DNA of 64,000 nt, taken from assembly GCF_026870155.1 (NCBI RefSeq), contig NZ_CP113975.1, positions 2,480,001-2,544,000 on the forward strand, written 5' to 3'. Source of the stretch: Flavobacterium marginilacus (lineage in GTDB: Bacteria; Bacteroidota; Bacteroidia; Flavobacteriales; Flavobacteriaceae). The notes beneath the pieces are model-generated. The model searched no databases. It worked only from the letters and a program-made list of their open reading frames with translations, and had not been told where the DNA came from. Positions 34,501 to 42,830 of the stretch are shown one piece after another (the stretch's first letter is position 1; the number at the start of each line of letters is the position of its first letter). The translations under genes and the position numbers were made by a program.

Positions 34501-35349
34501 ATAATTAATTTAATTACAACTTGTTCTGCAGTAATCCCCCCAGCCCCTAAAAGTTTTGCTATTCTGCCAATTCCAAGTAAACCAGCTGCAAATGATCAGG
34601 GATTTTGTAAAGAAAATGCAGCAACAGTTGCAAATTTAAAACCTAGCGGAACGCAGTATAAATGGTATAATTCTGCAAACAACACAACACCATTGCTGCC
34701 AAGCACACTTTTAATCAGCGGGAATTACTATTTGACAGAAGTTAATCTTACTACTGGATGTGAATCAAACGCAACTGTTGTTAATGTTGCTATAAACAGT
34801 GTACCAGTTCCAACATTAAAAACTGATGGTCAGAATTTTTGCGGAGCAGACAAACCGACAATTCAAAATTTGACTAATAATACTAGCTATACAGGAAATT
34901 TAACATGGTATGATGCACCTGTGAATGGGACAGCATACGACAATACTGTTTTATTAACTGAAGGAACGACATATTATGCCATTGATTACAATCCTAATAC
35001 TAAGTGCGTTTCAGGGCCATTAGAAACAGCCATTATATTAACAGCCTGCAGTGTTACTCCAGACGGCTTAACAATTCCTGACGGTTTTTCCCCAAATGGT
35101 GATGGCATTAATGATACATTCAAAATATTAGATATAGAATATTTATTTCCGAATTTCAGTATAGAAATATTTAATAGGTATGGAAATATCATGTTCAAAG
35201 GCAATATAAACAAACCTGACTGGGATGGAAAAAATTCTAATTCAGGCTTTATAAGCGGTGATGCCGCTACAGGTGTATATTTTTATATTATCAATTATAA
35301 TAAAGATAACTTTTCACCACGACAAGGACAGCTTTATTTGAACCGATAA
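31534..35349 (+). CDS. Large T9SS type B secreted repeat protein (adhesin-like)
   Basis: 1271 residues. Signal peptide ending INAQC. The body is a chain of Ig-like modules of about 95-100 residues. Three are close paralogues (VKDACAAQPTEVTL, IKDICQGQSTNVEL, VKDGCPNQPLNVIV), two are of the SATLTIPTVCQGS type, and two carry FC-NAATVANL-P-G-QY-WY and LCES/GCES blocks. Cys occur in pairs at module ends. The C-terminus (TIPDGFSPNGDGINDTFKI ... VYFYIINYN) is the gliding-associated type B sorting domain, so the protein should leave through T9SS and reach the surface. The genes for a PorP/SprF protein and an OmpA-type protein follow, the usual arrangement for SprB-like cargo. Confidence 0.9.
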   Translation: MVRKLLFSSKFTLPTCLIVFLFLVFSTDINAQCAGNNNSLTLCGSDITNVSSKSIDLNLLLGTHTAGGTWSDDDNSGGLVDTATGILNAQKVYESGIYHYTYTINGVVGCVTNTATITVTIGGYAGVPGPSNSICSSDHAYSLFQVFQGTPVLAPQSGGTWQALTFPGGLNTTTGVLNASVPPPYNTYSYKYTIDAIGSCPAVSSQVSVSIYRTPEPGTPSNLELCSNQLGSYTNVNLYNQLRGEDTGGTWTEFGTSELSNSTDSTIDIQNIYNTKGPGVYSFTYIVSPPKDDRVCSKQSATVAIAIGEQLDFTSATLTVNPNPVCENNLATTIYTGILTQGVKPIPNGTYRVNYSISGVGSFSSIQSFSNGVLTFPIPTSYFSQVRNYTIDITNVNLTTSPVFCSSIVGTIQDVVHVYPSPKINSATLTIPTVCQGSDALAAFSGTSNLTDGSYDIIYNLSGSNNLNGIPATMNVIGGLSTFTIQSAYIPKAGTTAITITRITNSATGCPNASNLRKDFTVNPSLDLSNLGVTVKDACAAQPTEVTLTGLGILTAIDVAYNLTGSNTTGSKIISLTAVAGQVKFSIPAADIPNTGSTSLNITNVTNTITGCTFAINKGTSFTVNPLPNTPAASGGPFCSADNATVANLTPQGNQYQWFDSAASTTPLALTTPLRTGDYFVKEVNPVTLCESALKKIQVTINTTPQIDSARLSIATTCQSYTVTVLLGGSSNLANGDYNVLYSLSGANTGTRIAAVLSVTSGIGRFDILPNFVPNVGTTTVQVTNITNPNTGCTNTANLSKSFITNPLPDISSMVTAIKDICQGQSTNVELSGLGSLTTININYRLLGANIVSLKTISLTVVNGKVSFIIPASDIPKAGLTTFNLTNITNTVTGCPIFTDQKTNFTVNGPPDTSSMTVTVKDGCPNQPLNVIVSGLGTLSSVKFSYSVTGANTINTQTDALIVIGGSTNFTILGSGLPNTGSNSLIMNDIINLITTCSAVIPPAPKSFAILPIPSKPAANDQGFCKENAATVANLKPSGTQYKWYNSANNTTPLLPSTLLISGNYYLTEVNLTTGCESNATVVNVAINSVPVPTLKTDGQNFCGADKPTIQNLTNNTSYTGNLTWYDAPVNGTAYDNTVLLTEGTTYYAIDYNPNTKCVSGPLETAIILTACSVTPDGLTIPDGFSPNGDGINDTFKILDIEYLFPNFSIEIFNRYGNIMFKGNINKPDWDGKNSNSGFISGDAATGVYFYIINYNKDNFSPRQGQLYLNR

Positions 35350-35377
35350 TTCTTATTTTACTACTAAACCAATTCCA

Positions 35378-36316
35378 ATGAAAAAATTAATACTTTTTGT
35401 GTTTTTTTTCCTTTCTATACTAAAGGCAAGCGCTCAGCAAGAACCTCATTTTACACAGTATATGAGTAATATGAGTGTGATAAATCCTGCTTATGCAACA
35501 GATACGCCGGCAATACTAAATTTAGGAAGTCTTTATCGCTACCAATGGGCTGGAATTAAAGGCGCTCCAAAAACACTAACCTTATTTGCACATACTCCAA
35601 TAAATGACAAAATCGAAACCGGCTTCTCATTAATTTCAGATGATATAGGTGATGGTGCAAAAAAAGAAACAAATTTTTTTGCTGATTTTGCCTATGTACT
35701 TCAGCTAAATGAAACCCACAAACTTTCCTTTGGACTAAAAGCCGGATTTACTGCAATAACTACAAATTTCAACGGCTTTCAGTTAAACAGCGGTGACGTA
35801 ACTACTGATTTAGCATTTGCAGAAAACACAAACAAAACCATGCCAAATATTGGAGCAGGAGCATACTTCTTTGCTGATAATTATTATATCGGTATATCTG
35901 TTCCAAACATTCTTTCTGCCGAACACCAAGGATCATCCGGAGGTAAGATTAATTCCTTTGGAACTCATAAAGCTCATGGTTATTTAACTGGGGGTTATGT
36001 ATTTGACATCAATGAAGAATTTAAACTAAAGCCGGCAGCTATGGCCATATTTGTTGAGGGAGCGCCTGTTTCTGTAGATTTAACAGCTAATGTATTGTAT
36101 AATGAAAAATTTGAGCTTGGAGCAGCTTATCGGATTGGAGATGCTGTAAGTGCTCTAATGAGCATAAATGTATCTCCAAATTTTAGAATTGGTTATTCTT
36201 ATGATTATACTATTTCTAACCTGAGCCAGTTTAATTCCGGATCACATGAAATAGTGCTTTTGTATAACTTGAATTTGTTGGGTAAAGGATATAATAAATC
36301 GCCTAGATTCTTCTAA
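35378..36316 (+). CDS. PorP/SprF-family T9SS membrane protein
   Basis: 312 residues with signal peptide (ending ILKASA). Family opening QQEPHFTQYMSNMSVINPAYA, then a beta-barrel with PSVSFG-like strands (LSFGLKAGF, NIGAGAYFFADNYYIGISVPNIL, RIGYSYDYTISNLSQFNSGSHEIVLLYNL). These proteins pair with a particular T9SS type B cargo and help its export or anchoring, as SprF does for SprB. It follows the large cargo gene by 28 bases and precedes the OmpA gene by 10, so all three form one operon. Confidence 0.93.
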   Translation: MKKLILFVFFFLSILKASAQQEPHFTQYMSNMSVINPAYATDTPAILNLGSLYRYQWAGIKGAPKTLTLFAHTPINDKIETGFSLISDDIGDGAKKETNFFADFAYVLQLNETHKLSFGLKAGFTAITTNFNGFQLNSGDVTTDLAFAENTNKTMPNIGAGAYFFADNYYIGISVPNILSAEHQGSSGGKINSFGTHKAHGYLTGGYVFDINEEFKLKPAAMAIFVEGAPVSVDLTANVLYNEKFELGAAYRIGDAVSALMSINVSPNFRIGYSYDYTISNLSQFNSGSHEIVLLYNLNLLGKGYNKSPRFF

Positions 36317-36326
36317 AAAAACAAAG

Positions 36327-38522
36327 ATGAAAAGAATATATATACTTTTAATTGTTTTTACGATCCAATTTGCACAAGCCCAGCAGGAGGATCTGCAGAG
36401 AGCAAATCGTCTGTTTAACAAAACGTATTACAGCGAAGCCATTCCTTTGTATGAAAAAATTAGTCTTAAAGATAAAAGTACTGCAGTAATTCAAAATCTG
36501 GGAGACTGTTATTATTACACTGGCCAATATGATAAAGCTCAGGCACAATATGCTCTTTTATTTCAAAACGGAAGCAACGAACTAAATGAAGACTTTTATT
36601 TTAGATATGCACAAACATTAAAAACCAGAGGAAAATACGATGAAGCCAATACTGTTCTAAGAAATTACTATCAGACTTCAAATAATAGTGCTGCAATCGA
36701 AAAATTAGACAAAGGAATTAAAAGTTTAAGTAATGTAACCGCAATTGGAGATAGATTTCAAATTGTAAATTTAGCTTTGAACACAGAAAATTCAGAATTT
36801 GGCGGAGTTGTTTTTAATGATAATTTAGTATTTGCCGCTGTTAAAAAGAAACCGAGTCTATTCGACAAAACCTATAAATGGAACAATGAAGGCTACCTGA
36901 ATTTAGTAAGCATTCCATTGAAGAATATAAATAAAAAAGATTCTATTGTATCGTATTTTTCTAAAGAATTAAAATCACCAATGCACGAATCGAATGCCAT
37001 TTTTACAAAAGACGGTAAAACAATGTATTTTACCCGAAATAATTATAATAACGGAAAAATAGGAAAAAACGCAGAAAAAATATCTAATATTCAAATTTTC
37101 AGAGCAGAATTAATTAATGGAGAATGGACAAATGTTGTATCATTACCATTTAACAGTCCGGAATATTCGGTAGAGCATCCTGCTTTAAGTCCTGATGAAA
37201 AAACATTATATTTTGCATCTGATATGCCGGGAACATTAGGATCCTTCGATATTTTCAGTGTTTCTGTAGATGGTTTAACATACGGTGTTCCAACTAATTT
37301 AGGAGAAAATATAAATACATCAAAAAGAGAACAGTTTCCATTTGTTTCAAAAGACAGCCAGCTGTATTTCTCTTCGAATGGACTGGAAGGTTATGGCGCT
37401 TTAGATATTTTTGTATCAGATATTCATAATAATACCTATTCGAAAGCTTCAAATGTCGGGCTGCCTGTAAATTCTGGTTATGATGATTTTGCCTATTATA
37501 TTGATTCAGATACCAAAGAAGGTTATTTTTCATCTGACAGACCTGAAGGAAAAGGAAAAGATGATATTTATTCCATAAAAGAAACCAAAGAACTGCTTAT
37601 TGAAGACTGTAAGCAGTATATCAGCGGTATAATAACGGATATTGATTCGCATCTTGCCTTAGAAAATGCAAAAGTTATACTGATAAACAGTGACGATCAG
37701 GAAATTAATAAATTTATAACTGCAGCAGATGGAAAATTTAATTTTTCTATAGCATGTGAATCTCAGTATTCTGTATTTGTAACCAAAGAAAATTATACCG
37801 AAAATTCAAAGTCATTGACTATTTCTAAAGACAGAAACAAAACTAATGATGCCTCTATGGAAATCAAGTCTCAGGAAATAATCAAAAAAGAAGAAGAACT
37901 GGCCGCTCAGCAATTAAAAGCTGCCGAATTAGCGGCACTCGAGCAAAAAAGAAAAGACGATGCTATAGCTTTACAGCAGCAAAAAATAATCGATGCTAAT
38001 GCTGCAGAATCCAAAAGGCTGGCAGAAATAGCTGCACTTGAACAGTTGAAAAAAGACAAACTAGAAGCAGACAAAAAACAAAAAGAATTAGCTGAAGCTA
38101 AGAAAAAAGAAAAAACTGCAGCTATAGTTGCGGCAGAGAAAGATGTTGTTAAAGATAAAGACAGGCTGATCATCAAAACAGAACCTATTTATTTTGATTA
38201 CAACATGTGGTACATCCGAAAAGAATCCAAAAAAATTCTAAATCGTGTTGTCGAATTAATGAAAAAATACCCTGAAATGGTTGTGGAAATTGGTTCTCAT
38301 ACTGATAATCGCGGCGCGGCGAAATTCAACCTGAATCTTTCTCAAAATAGAGCCGATGCAACAAGGGATTATATTTTGGAACAGGGAATTTCTAAAAATA
38401 GAATTCATGCCAAAGGCTACGGTGAATCTGTTCCAATTGTAAAATGTATTCCAGAAGATTCTTGTGATGAAGAACAGCACGAGTTAAACAGGAGAAGTGA
38501 ATTTGTAATCAAGAATCTATAA
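36327..38522 (+). CDS. OmpA-family protein with TPR, PD40 and carboxypeptidase-regulatory-like domains
   Basis: 731 residues. In order: signal peptide (ending FAQAQ), TPR-type repeats (about 20-125), a PD40/WD40-like beta-propeller with FTKDGKTMYFTRNNY, LSPDEKTLYFASD, VSKDSQLYFSSNG and DTKEGYFSSDRPEGKGKDDIYS (about 145-420), a CarboxypepD_reg-like domain (ISGIITDIDSHLALENAKV), a long Ala/Glu/Lys coiled coil (about 510-600) and the C-terminal OmpA peptidoglycan-binding domain (VEIGSHTDNRGAAKFNLNLSQNRA). This architecture is a standard T9SS partner (like PorE/SprE-linked OmpA proteins). It probably connects surface cargo machinery to peptidoglycan. Confidence 0.92.
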   Translation: MKRIYILLIVFTIQFAQAQQEDLQRANRLFNKTYYSEAIPLYEKISLKDKSTAVIQNLGDCYYYTGQYDKAQAQYALLFQNGSNELNEDFYFRYAQTLKTRGKYDEANTVLRNYYQTSNNSAAIEKLDKGIKSLSNVTAIGDRFQIVNLALNTENSEFGGVVFNDNLVFAAVKKKPSLFDKTYKWNNEGYLNLVSIPLKNINKKDSIVSYFSKELKSPMHESNAIFTKDGKTMYFTRNNYNNGKIGKNAEKISNIQIFRAELINGEWTNVVSLPFNSPEYSVEHPALSPDEKTLYFASDMPGTLGSFDIFSVSVDGLTYGVPTNLGENINTSKREQFPFVSKDSQLYFSSNGLEGYGALDIFVSDIHNNTYSKASNVGLPVNSGYDDFAYYIDSDTKEGYFSSDRPEGKGKDDIYSIKETKELLIEDCKQYISGIITDIDSHLALENAKVILINSDDQEINKFITAADGKFNFSIACESQYSVFVTKENYTENSKSLTISKDRNKTNDASMEIKSQEIIKKEEELAAQQLKAAELAALEQKRKDDAIALQQQKIIDANAAESKRLAEIAALEQLKKDKLEADKKQKELAEAKKKEKTAAIVAAEKDVVKDKDRLIIKTEPIYFDYNMWYIRKESKKILNRVVELMKKYPEMVVEIGSHTDNRGAAKFNLNLSQNRADATRDYILEQGISKNRIHAKGYGESVPIVKCIPEDSCDEEQHELNRRSEFVIKNL

Positions 38523-38544
38523 AAAAACACATTGATTCATAAAC

Positions 38545-38580
38545 AAAGAAATCCTAATTCGTTTGAATTAGGATTTCTTT
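38545..38580. terminator. Bidirectional terminator
   Basis: AAAGAAATCCTAATTC (38545-38560), loop GTTT, then GAATTAGGATTTCTTT (38565-38580): a perfect 16-bp stem between convergent genes. Confidence 0.9.
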
Positions 38581-38628
38581 TATCTGTTAACTAGCAGATC
38601 GCGAAATAGAAATACATAAAAAAAATAA

Positions 38629-39159
38629 TTATTTCATTGCAAGTAATTTTGTTTCTTCAGGAGTATAATAATCTACAATAGTGTAGGTACTTATTTTTAC
38701 AATCGCCATTTCATCTAAAATATCTACAAGATTTTTAAAGCTACAGTTTTTTGTTGGTTTTATAATAACAATGGCTCCTCTGTCTGGTCTTCCCATTTTA
38801 GCAGAATAATCAAGTATTGCAGCCTGTTTAGTTATTAATTCTTTACGAATTCCATTGATACCATATTTAAACTCTTTAGGAGCTTCATTTGAATAGCCTA
38901 AAATTCCTGAATAGGTTACAATTCTATTATTTTTATCAAGTAAAACTGTTATTATCCGATCATCAGTTCCCATTCCACAACTAATAACTCCATCCCAGAT
39001 TGGATCTTTTTCAGGCAAAGTTAAATCCATAATTTTTGGCTTAGATAATTCACCGACAAGCATAAAAAATATAATCAGCAGAAAAGAAACACTAACCATG
39101 GCTGTTAAATCTACTCTTGTACTTAATTTTTTACTTCTAATTTTTCTTCTGATTTCCAT
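38629..39159 (-). CDS. ExbD/TolR-like protein lacking the membrane aspartate
   Basis: 176 residues. One N-terminal membrane helix (RVDLTAMVSVSFLLIIFFMLVG, about 15-36) and a periplasmic domain, the ExbD/TolR layout. In working ExbD/TolR the helix carries a conserved Asp needed for proton flow (in Bacteroidota MVDxxFLLxxFFM); here that position is Ser (MVSVSFLL). No ExbB/MotA-like gene is nearby. The C-terminal part (AIVIIKPTKNCSFKNLVDILDEMAIVKISTYTIVDY) is typical of the family in Bacteroidota. It may be a structural paralogue rather than a motor component. Confidence 0.85.
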   Translation of the reverse strand: MEIRRKIRSKKLSTRVDLTAMVSVSFLLIIFFMLVGELSKPKIMDLTLPEKDPIWDGVISCGMGTDDRIITVLLDKNNRIVTYSGILGYSNEAPKEFKYGINGIRKELITKQAAILDYSAKMGRPDRGAIVIIKPTKNCSFKNLVDILDEMAIVKISTYTIVDYYTPEETKLLAMK

Positions 39160-39273
39160 AATCTGATGTTTTTTAGAATGAGTAAATTATTCAAATTTCC
39201 TTAGTTTAAATTTAATACTTTTTTTGTTAATTAATTCAGATAACGATAACAAATTAAAACTAAGGAATAAAAA

Positions 39274-39311
39274 AAACTCCCAAATTCTTATATTCTAAGA
39301 ATTGGGAGTTT
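39274..39311 (-). terminator. pheT terminator
   Basis: AAACTCCC...TTCTTA and TAAGAATTGGGAGTTT form a stem with one bulged A and a five-base loop. The minus-strand transcript of pheT ends into an A/T-rich run of T on that strand. Confidence 0.8.
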
Positions 39312-39331
39312 ATATTTTTAACTGTAAAAAT

Positions 39332-41752
39332 TTATCTCAAACTAGCTCCAAGCTCAGTTTCAAAATTTTTCTGCAGTTTATTCATAATTTTATCAATCTG
39401 AGCATCTTCAAGTGTTTTGGTAGTATCTTGAATGGTAAAACTCAATGCATATGATTTTTTGCCTTCAGGTAAATTCTGGCCTTCGTATACATCAAATAAA
39501 TTAATATTTTTCAATAACGATTTTTCAGTTTGTCTGGCAATTGTATAAATTGTGTCATAAGTTACTTCTTGATCTACCAAGAGAGCCAAATCTCTGCGTA
39601 CTTCAGGATACTTTGGTATTTCAGTATATTTAATTTTGCTGGACATGGCTTTCAAAACATTTGCCCAATTAAAATCAGCATATAAAACTTGCTGTTTTAT
39701 TCCAAAATGTTTTAAAACTGATTTCTTTACAACTCCAAATTCAACTAAAGACAAACTTCCTTGCCCAAAAGCAATTCCTTCAGAAAACACATCTGAAGAA
39801 ACAGCCGTACTTTTTGCATTAGCAATTCCTAATCTCGAAAGTATGGCTTCAACATATCCTTTAAACAAAAAGAAATCAGACGGTTTTTGAGCATTTGTCC
39901 AACTTTCTTGGTTTCTGTTTCCTGTCTGAAACAATGTCAGATGCTTAATTTCCTCGTATCCAGCAAGGAATTTATGATATGTTTTTCCAAACTCAAATAA
40001 TTTTAAATCTGAATTCTTACGATTGATATTGTAGGATATAGCTTCCAAACCAGAGAATAACATCGACTGGCGCATTGTTGCCAAATCACTGCTCAACGGA
40101 TTTAACATCGTTACATTATAATCCTCTTTTAAAGTCTCTGAAAGCTGCACATAGGAAGCTGTGGTCAAGGAATTGGCCATCATTTCATTAAATCCTTGAG
40201 AATTCAATTGACCCGCAACAGTATTTTGTACTTTATAATCCTCATTTCTTGGCGAATTAGAAACTGTAGCGTTTAATTTTTTAGAGAATACAATGTTATT
40301 ATATCCATAAACTCTCAGAATTTCCTCGATTACATCAATTTCTCTCTGCACATCAACACGATAAGCAGGAATTGTTAATCCCAAACCAGCATCGGAAACA
40401 CTATTGACTTTAATTTCCAAAGAAGCCAAAATCTGCTTGATAGTATCTTTTGGCAGTTCCTGACCGATAATTCTGGAAACATTCTGGAAATTCAAAAACA
40501 CAGGAAAATCTTCAATTTTCTTTTGATAAATATCTACAACATCAGATGTGATTTCTCCTCCAGCAACTTCTTGTATCAATAAAGCAGCTCTTTTTAAAGC
40601 ATATTCAGTAATTGTAGGATCAATTCCTCTTTCAAATCTAAAAGAAGCATCAGTATTCAATTGATGTCTTTTGGCCGATTTACGGATGCTTACCGGATTG
40701 AAATAAGCACTTTCCAAGAAAATAGAAGTCGTTACCTCCGTAACACCCGATTTTTTTCCTCCAAAAACACCAGCAATACACAAAGGTCCTTTTTCGTCAC
40801 AAATCATTAAATCTTCTTCGTTTAAAGTTCTTTCAATATCATCCAATGTAACGAACTTAGTTCCGGCTGGAAGTGTCTGCACCAAAATCTTTCCATTAAT
40901 CTTAGCCGCATCAAAAGCGTGCAGAGGCTGTCCTAAATCATGCAATACATAATTGGTTACGTCTACAATATTATTTTTTGGATTAATTCCAATTGCCTTC
41001 AGTCTGTTTTTAAGCCATTCTGGAGATTCTTTTACAGTAAGTCCTGAAATAGTAACACCGCAATATCTTGGCGCAAGCTGAATATCTTTTACATCAACAT
41101 CTATTTTCAAAGTTCTTTTATCCACTCTAAAATTACTAACAGCCGGAGTAATCAATTCAACATTAATTCCTGTCTGAATTAAACCAGCTCTCAAATCACG
41201 TGCTGTACCTAAATGACTCATAGCATCAGCACGGTTTGGCGTTAAGCCAATTTCAAAAACTTCATCATTTTCTATTTTAAAAACAGTAGAAGCTAATGTT
41301 CCTGCAGGAATTGATTCATCTAATACCATAATTCCGTCATGACCTTCACCTAAACCTAATTCATCTTCGGCACAAATCATCCCATGGCTTTCCTGTCCTC
41401 GAATTTTTCCTTTTTTTATAGTAAATGGATTTCCTTCTTTATCATACAAAACGGTTCCAATGGTCGCTACCGGCACTTTTTGTCCAGCACTGACATTACT
41501 AGCACCGCACACAATCTGTAATGGAATACCGTCTCCAAGATCAACAGTAGTAATTTTTAAACGATCGGCATCTGGGTGCGGTACACAAGTTAATACATAC
41601 CCAACAACAATACCTTCTAATCCTCCTTTAACGGATTGGTATTTCTCAACAATTTCGACTTCAAGCCCCAAATCAGTAAGTAATGCTGATGTTTCCTCGG
41701 ATTTCCAATCTATTTTAATGAACTGTTTTAACCAGTTATAAGATATTTTCAT
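39332..41752 (-). CDS. pheT: Phenylalanyl-tRNA synthetase beta subunit
   Basis: 806 residues from MKISYNWLKQFI at 41752 (the frame is open to 41782, but the family starts here). Domains in order: tRNA-binding EMAP-like fold (VVGYVLTCVPHPDADRLKITTVDLGDG, about 40-65), B3/B4 editing domain, B5 DNA-binding-like domain (RVDVQREIDVIEEILRVYGYNNI), catalytic-like core, and C-terminal anticodon-binding FDX-ACB domain (SSKIKYTEIPKYPEVRRDLALLVD). With PheS it charges tRNA-Phe. pheS is not in this window. It is a single-gene unit with a clear promoter. Confidence 0.96.
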   Translation of the reverse strand: MKISYNWLKQFIKIDWKSEETSALLTDLGLEVEIVEKYQSVKGGLEGIVVGYVLTCVPHPDADRLKITTVDLGDGIPLQIVCGASNVSAGQKVPVATIGTVLYDKEGNPFTIKKGKIRGQESHGMICAEDELGLGEGHDGIMVLDESIPAGTLASTVFKIENDEVFEIGLTPNRADAMSHLGTARDLRAGLIQTGINVELITPAVSNFRVDKRTLKIDVDVKDIQLAPRYCGVTISGLTVKESPEWLKNRLKAIGINPKNNIVDVTNYVLHDLGQPLHAFDAAKINGKILVQTLPAGTKFVTLDDIERTLNEEDLMICDEKGPLCIAGVFGGKKSGVTEVTTSIFLESAYFNPVSIRKSAKRHQLNTDASFRFERGIDPTITEYALKRAALLIQEVAGGEITSDVVDIYQKKIEDFPVFLNFQNVSRIIGQELPKDTIKQILASLEIKVNSVSDAGLGLTIPAYRVDVQREIDVIEEILRVYGYNNIVFSKKLNATVSNSPRNEDYKVQNTVAGQLNSQGFNEMMANSLTTASYVQLSETLKEDYNVTMLNPLSSDLATMRQSMLFSGLEAISYNINRKNSDLKLFEFGKTYHKFLAGYEEIKHLTLFQTGNRNQESWTNAQKPSDFFLFKGYVEAILSRLGIANAKSTAVSSDVFSEGIAFGQGSLSLVEFGVVKKSVLKHFGIKQQVLYADFNWANVLKAMSSKIKYTEIPKYPEVRRDLALLVDQEVTYDTIYTIARQTEKSLLKNINLFDVYEGQNLPEGKKSYALSFTIQDTTKTLEDAQIDKIMNKLQKNFETELGASLR

Positions 41753-41862
41753 TTGTAGCTGTTTATTATTTTTATCGGTCAAATGTAATTCGCAAAATCG
41801 TCATTGGCACTTGGAACCAATTTAAGTCATGCACATTTCATTCTACGGTTTTTTCAAGAATG

Positions 41863-41892
41863 CAAATATAATCAATGTTTCTTGAGGGTCAA
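41863..41892 (-). promoter_or_regulatory. pheT promoter
   Basis: On the minus strand, TTG (complement of 41890-41892), 19 bases, TATATTTG (complement of 41863-41870). It is a full match to the flavobacterial consensus, with a leader of about 100 bases before the ATG at 41752. Confidence 0.75.
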
Positions 41893-41942
41893 AGTCAGTA
41901 AGCCTCAAAAATTAATTCAAATTCAATAAAATTTAAGACTTT

Positions 41943-42806
41943 CTAAATTAACTCTTCAATGTGTTTTTTGATGTTCTCTGCAATTTTTTTCGTAGGTAAG
42001 TCATTATCATCATAACCAAAAGGCTCTTCAATTTCTTCAGAAATTATTTCGATACTTGCCAATACATAAAAAATAAAAGAAACCACAGGAATCACATAAT
42101 ATCCCAATGTAAATGCATAAGCGTAAGGCAGGGTCAAAACAAACAGAAAAATAAATTTCTTGATAAATGTACTGTAAGAATAGGGAATTGGGGTGTTTTT
42201 TATTCTCTCGCAAGCACCGCAAATATCAGTAAACGACTGAATTTCGCTGTTAAGAATAATCAATTGATCACCCGAAATTTTGTGGGTAACATACAAATCG
42301 TTTATTTTTTGGAAAAGCATTTTAGCGATTTGATTGGGTCTGTGTTTGTGGTGATCAAGAGCCAGATCAACATGTTCAAACAATTGCATACTCGTTTCTT
42401 CGTCTTTCAAATGCTTATTCAGCATCGAAGCATAACTTGGAATCAGTTTCCTGAAATAAGCCAAATCCTTTTCATCTTTCAGAATCACTGAAAGTTTTAT
42501 CGCTAAATTTCGGCTGTTATTGACTAAAGCTCCCCATAATTTTCGGCCTTCCCACCAGCGGTCATAAGCCGAATTGACACGATAAGCCAATAATAAGGAA
42601 ATCACAAATCCTAAACTGGTGTGTATTACAAAAAGGTTTTTTACATGGCTGGTTTCATCAAGTTTGAAATATTCAATCTCCAAATAAACAACTGCGCCAC
42701 AATAGCCTGCAATTAAAAATAGTATTGGCAATAACTCCCTAAAGGAATCTGATCTATGAAAACGAAAAATATAAGCGAACCAAACTTTGGGATTATAGGA
42801 TATCAT
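41943..42806 (-). CDS. Bestrophin-family ion channel
   Basis: 287 residues with about four membrane helices. The bestrophin hallmarks are RVNSAYDRWWEGRKLWGALVNNSRNLA (about 75-100) and IPYSYSTFIKKFIFLFVLTLPYA; the acidic stretch EEIEEPFGYDDNDLP near the C-terminus corresponds to the Ca-clasp-like region. Bacterial members form pentameric anion or cation channels. The start MISYNPKVWFAYIFRF is well supported. A 25-base gap separates it from the upstream TolC gene, so it may be the last gene of the efflux operon. Confidence 0.9.
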   Translation of the reverse strand: MISYNPKVWFAYIFRFHRSDSFRELLPILFLIAGYCGAVVYLEIEYFKLDETSHVKNLFVIHTSLGFVISLLLAYRVNSAYDRWWEGRKLWGALVNNSRNLAIKLSVILKDEKDLAYFRKLIPSYASMLNKHLKDEETSMQLFEHVDLALDHHKHRPNQIAKMLFQKINDLYVTHKISGDQLIILNSEIQSFTDICGACERIKNTPIPYSYSTFIKKFIFLFVLTLPYAYAFTLGYYVIPVVSFIFYVLASIEIISEEIEEPFGYDDNDLPTKKIAENIKKHIEELI

Positions 42807-42830
42807 TCTGACTTTTTATGCCAAAAATAA

